From Proteobacteria bacterium UBA6522 (GTDB taxonomy: Bacteria; Pseudomonadota; Gammaproteobacteria; Steroidobacterales; Rariloculaceae), in the NCBI GenBank assembly GCA_002434915.1, contig DJLG01000006.1:1-6408 (forward strand): a DNA stretch of 6,408 bases. Reading direction: 5' to 3'. The notes under the pieces were generated by a model. That model worked only from the letters and a program-made list of their open reading frames with translations. It was not told the origin of the DNA and made no database searches. How positions within the stretch are numbered: position 1 is the stretch's first letter; every line of letters begins with the position of its first letter. Both the position numbers and the translations under genes were made by a program. Shown piece after piece: positions 5,468-6,408 of this stretch.

Positions 5468-6408
5468 AACTATTGCGGACAGCGTTCCTCTTGCGAGCCG
5501 CAAATCAATACTGGTTTCTGGAGGTGCAGTGGTGGCATCTTTAATTATGTTTCCATCAGCATCTGTGACAATTGAATAACCTCGATCTAATGTAGCTAAT
5601 GGGCTAACGGATTGAAGGGCTCGTTTGGTGAGTGTTAACCGGTTATTCCTCAGTTGTAGTGTTTTCCATATTTCGCTATCAAGATTTTTTTTGTTGAATC
5701 GAAGACGTTCTTTAAGACTGGCGATTAGATGACGCGGGGTGGAGCCTAGTAAATTTGCATTAAGCTGTGCTAATAGTGAGTTATATCTCGTGAGAGTACT
5801 GTCCAGGCTCATACGCAACCTGGTCTCCATATCATCAAGTTTTTGGCTAGATTGACTCAGTTGTACTCCAGGATGACTTTGATTCATGCGATGCCCAATA
5901 CTGTCTAAAAGACGTCGCGTTGCAGATAGCTGTTGATTGATTATTCTTGATAACTGACCGCTTATGGTAGTTAGAGTATTAAGCCACTGTGTCTTATCTG
6001 GTACGGCAAGCTCTGCTGCCCCTGATGGGGTTGGTGCCCTAACATCAGCTACAAAGTCTGCGATTGTGAAATCAATTTCATGTCCGATCCCTGAAATTAC
6101 TGGAATCTCTATGGAAGAAATGGCGCGTGCTACAACCTCCTCATTGAAAGACCAGAGGTCTTCAAGTGACCCTCCACCACGAGTCAATATTAGAAGATCA
6201 CACTCTTTACGCTGATTTGCCAGGGTAAGAGTATGTGCTATTTCATCTGATGCCCCATCACCTTGAACAGCTGTTGGGTATATCAGCACTGGTATGGCAG
6301 GGAATCGTCTTGATAGAACACTTAATACATCTTGGATCGCTGCGCCGCTAGGCGAAGTGATAACCCCAATTTTGCTGGGTAATTTAGGTGGAACTCGTTT
6401 CCGGTCTG
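5444..6408 (-). CDS. xseA: Exodeoxyribonuclease VII large subunit, C-terminal part (N-terminus off the window)
   Basis: XseA is the catalytic subunit of exonuclease VII, which pairs with several XseB chains and degrades single-stranded DNA to oligonucleotides. The frame runs from the right edge to TGA at 5446-5444, giving 320 complete codons. The missing part should be the N-terminal OB-fold domain (about 130 residues, judged from the 456-residue E. coli protein). The visible sequence opens DRKRVPPKLPSKIGVITSPSGAA, then LIYPTAVQG, TRGGGSLEDLWSFNEE, GIGHEIDFTIADFVAD and RAPTPSGAAE, which are the catalytic-domain signatures. A long helical, coiled-coil-like middle follows, and then the closing LDRGYSIVTDADGNIIKD segment. 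In-frame GTG 6289-6287 is internal (Val) and not a start. The gene converges on metX with a 4-nt gap. In E. coli xseA also converges on the der operon. Confidence 0.97.
   Translation of the reverse strand, partial: DRKRVPPKLPSKIGVITSPSGAAIQDVLSVLSRRFPAIPVLIYPTAVQGDGASDEIAHTLTLANQRKECDLLILTRGGGSLEDLWSFNEEVVARAISSIEIPVISGIGHEIDFTIADFVADVRAPTPSGAAELAVPDKTQWLNTLTTISGQLSRIINQQLSATRRLLDSIGHRMNQSHPGVQLSQSSQKLDDMETRLRMSLDSTLTRYNSLLAQLNANLLGSTPRHLIASLKERLRFNKKNLDSEIWKTLQLRNNRLTLTKRALQSVSPLATLDRGYSIVTDADGNIIKDATTAPPETSIDLRLARGTLSAIVKKSHQKK

Noticed and set aside
5964..6215. Plus-strand open frame antisense to xseA
   Set aside because: It lies wholly within the conserved catalytic segment of xseA and has no recognisable motif or ribosome site.
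1..6408. A previously undescribed system, mobile element, CRISPR array or RNA gene
   Set aside because: Nearly all the sequence is accounted for by six recognisable housekeeping or biosynthetic genes. I found no regular spaced repeats, transposase, tRNA-like fold or unexplained conserved frame.

Overview
The window is a chromosomal housekeeping segment of a gammaproteobacterium. The evidence is the gene order hisS-yfgM-bamB-der on the + strand facing a convergent xseA on the - strand. This is the order known from the E. coli hisS-yfgM-bamB-der/xseA neighbourhood, and each protein resembles its E. coli counterpart along its visible length. Base composition is moderately AT-rich by eye, and codon use looks even across the genes. 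I cannot name the genus. The sequence looks environmental rather than enteric.

Layout: positions 1-929 are the 3' two thirds of hisS (histidyl-tRNA synthetase), cut by the left edge. A GTG-started yfgM (966-1625) follows after 36 nt, then bamB (1622-2800), which overlaps yfgM by 4 nt. der (2821-4218) follows 20 nt later. These four genes look like one transcription unit that links translation, membrane protein export, outer-membrane assembly and ribosome assembly. A 129-nt non-coding gap (4219-4347) follows, with an imperfect inverted repeat and a short direct repeat. Next is a MetX-family acyltransferase gene (4348-5439), probably starting at TTG. Only 4 nt separate its stop from that of the convergent xseA (5444-6408, N-terminus cut by the right edge).

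The one gene that is not part of the usual neighbourhood is the acyltransferase. Its sequence resembles the serine O-succinyltransferase branch known from Xanthomonadaceae more than classical homoserine acetyl/succinyltransferases. It may therefore serve cysteine rather than methionine synthesis. This is inferred from remembered family sequences.

Other points: short inverted repeats lie at three translation starts (yfgM, der, metX), each placing Shine-Dalgarno-like bases in or near the loop. GTPase domain 1 of Der carries NKSE in place of the NKxD guanine-specificity motif. I found no mobile element, CRISPR array, RNA gene or defence system, and no evidence of a wholly new system in this window.
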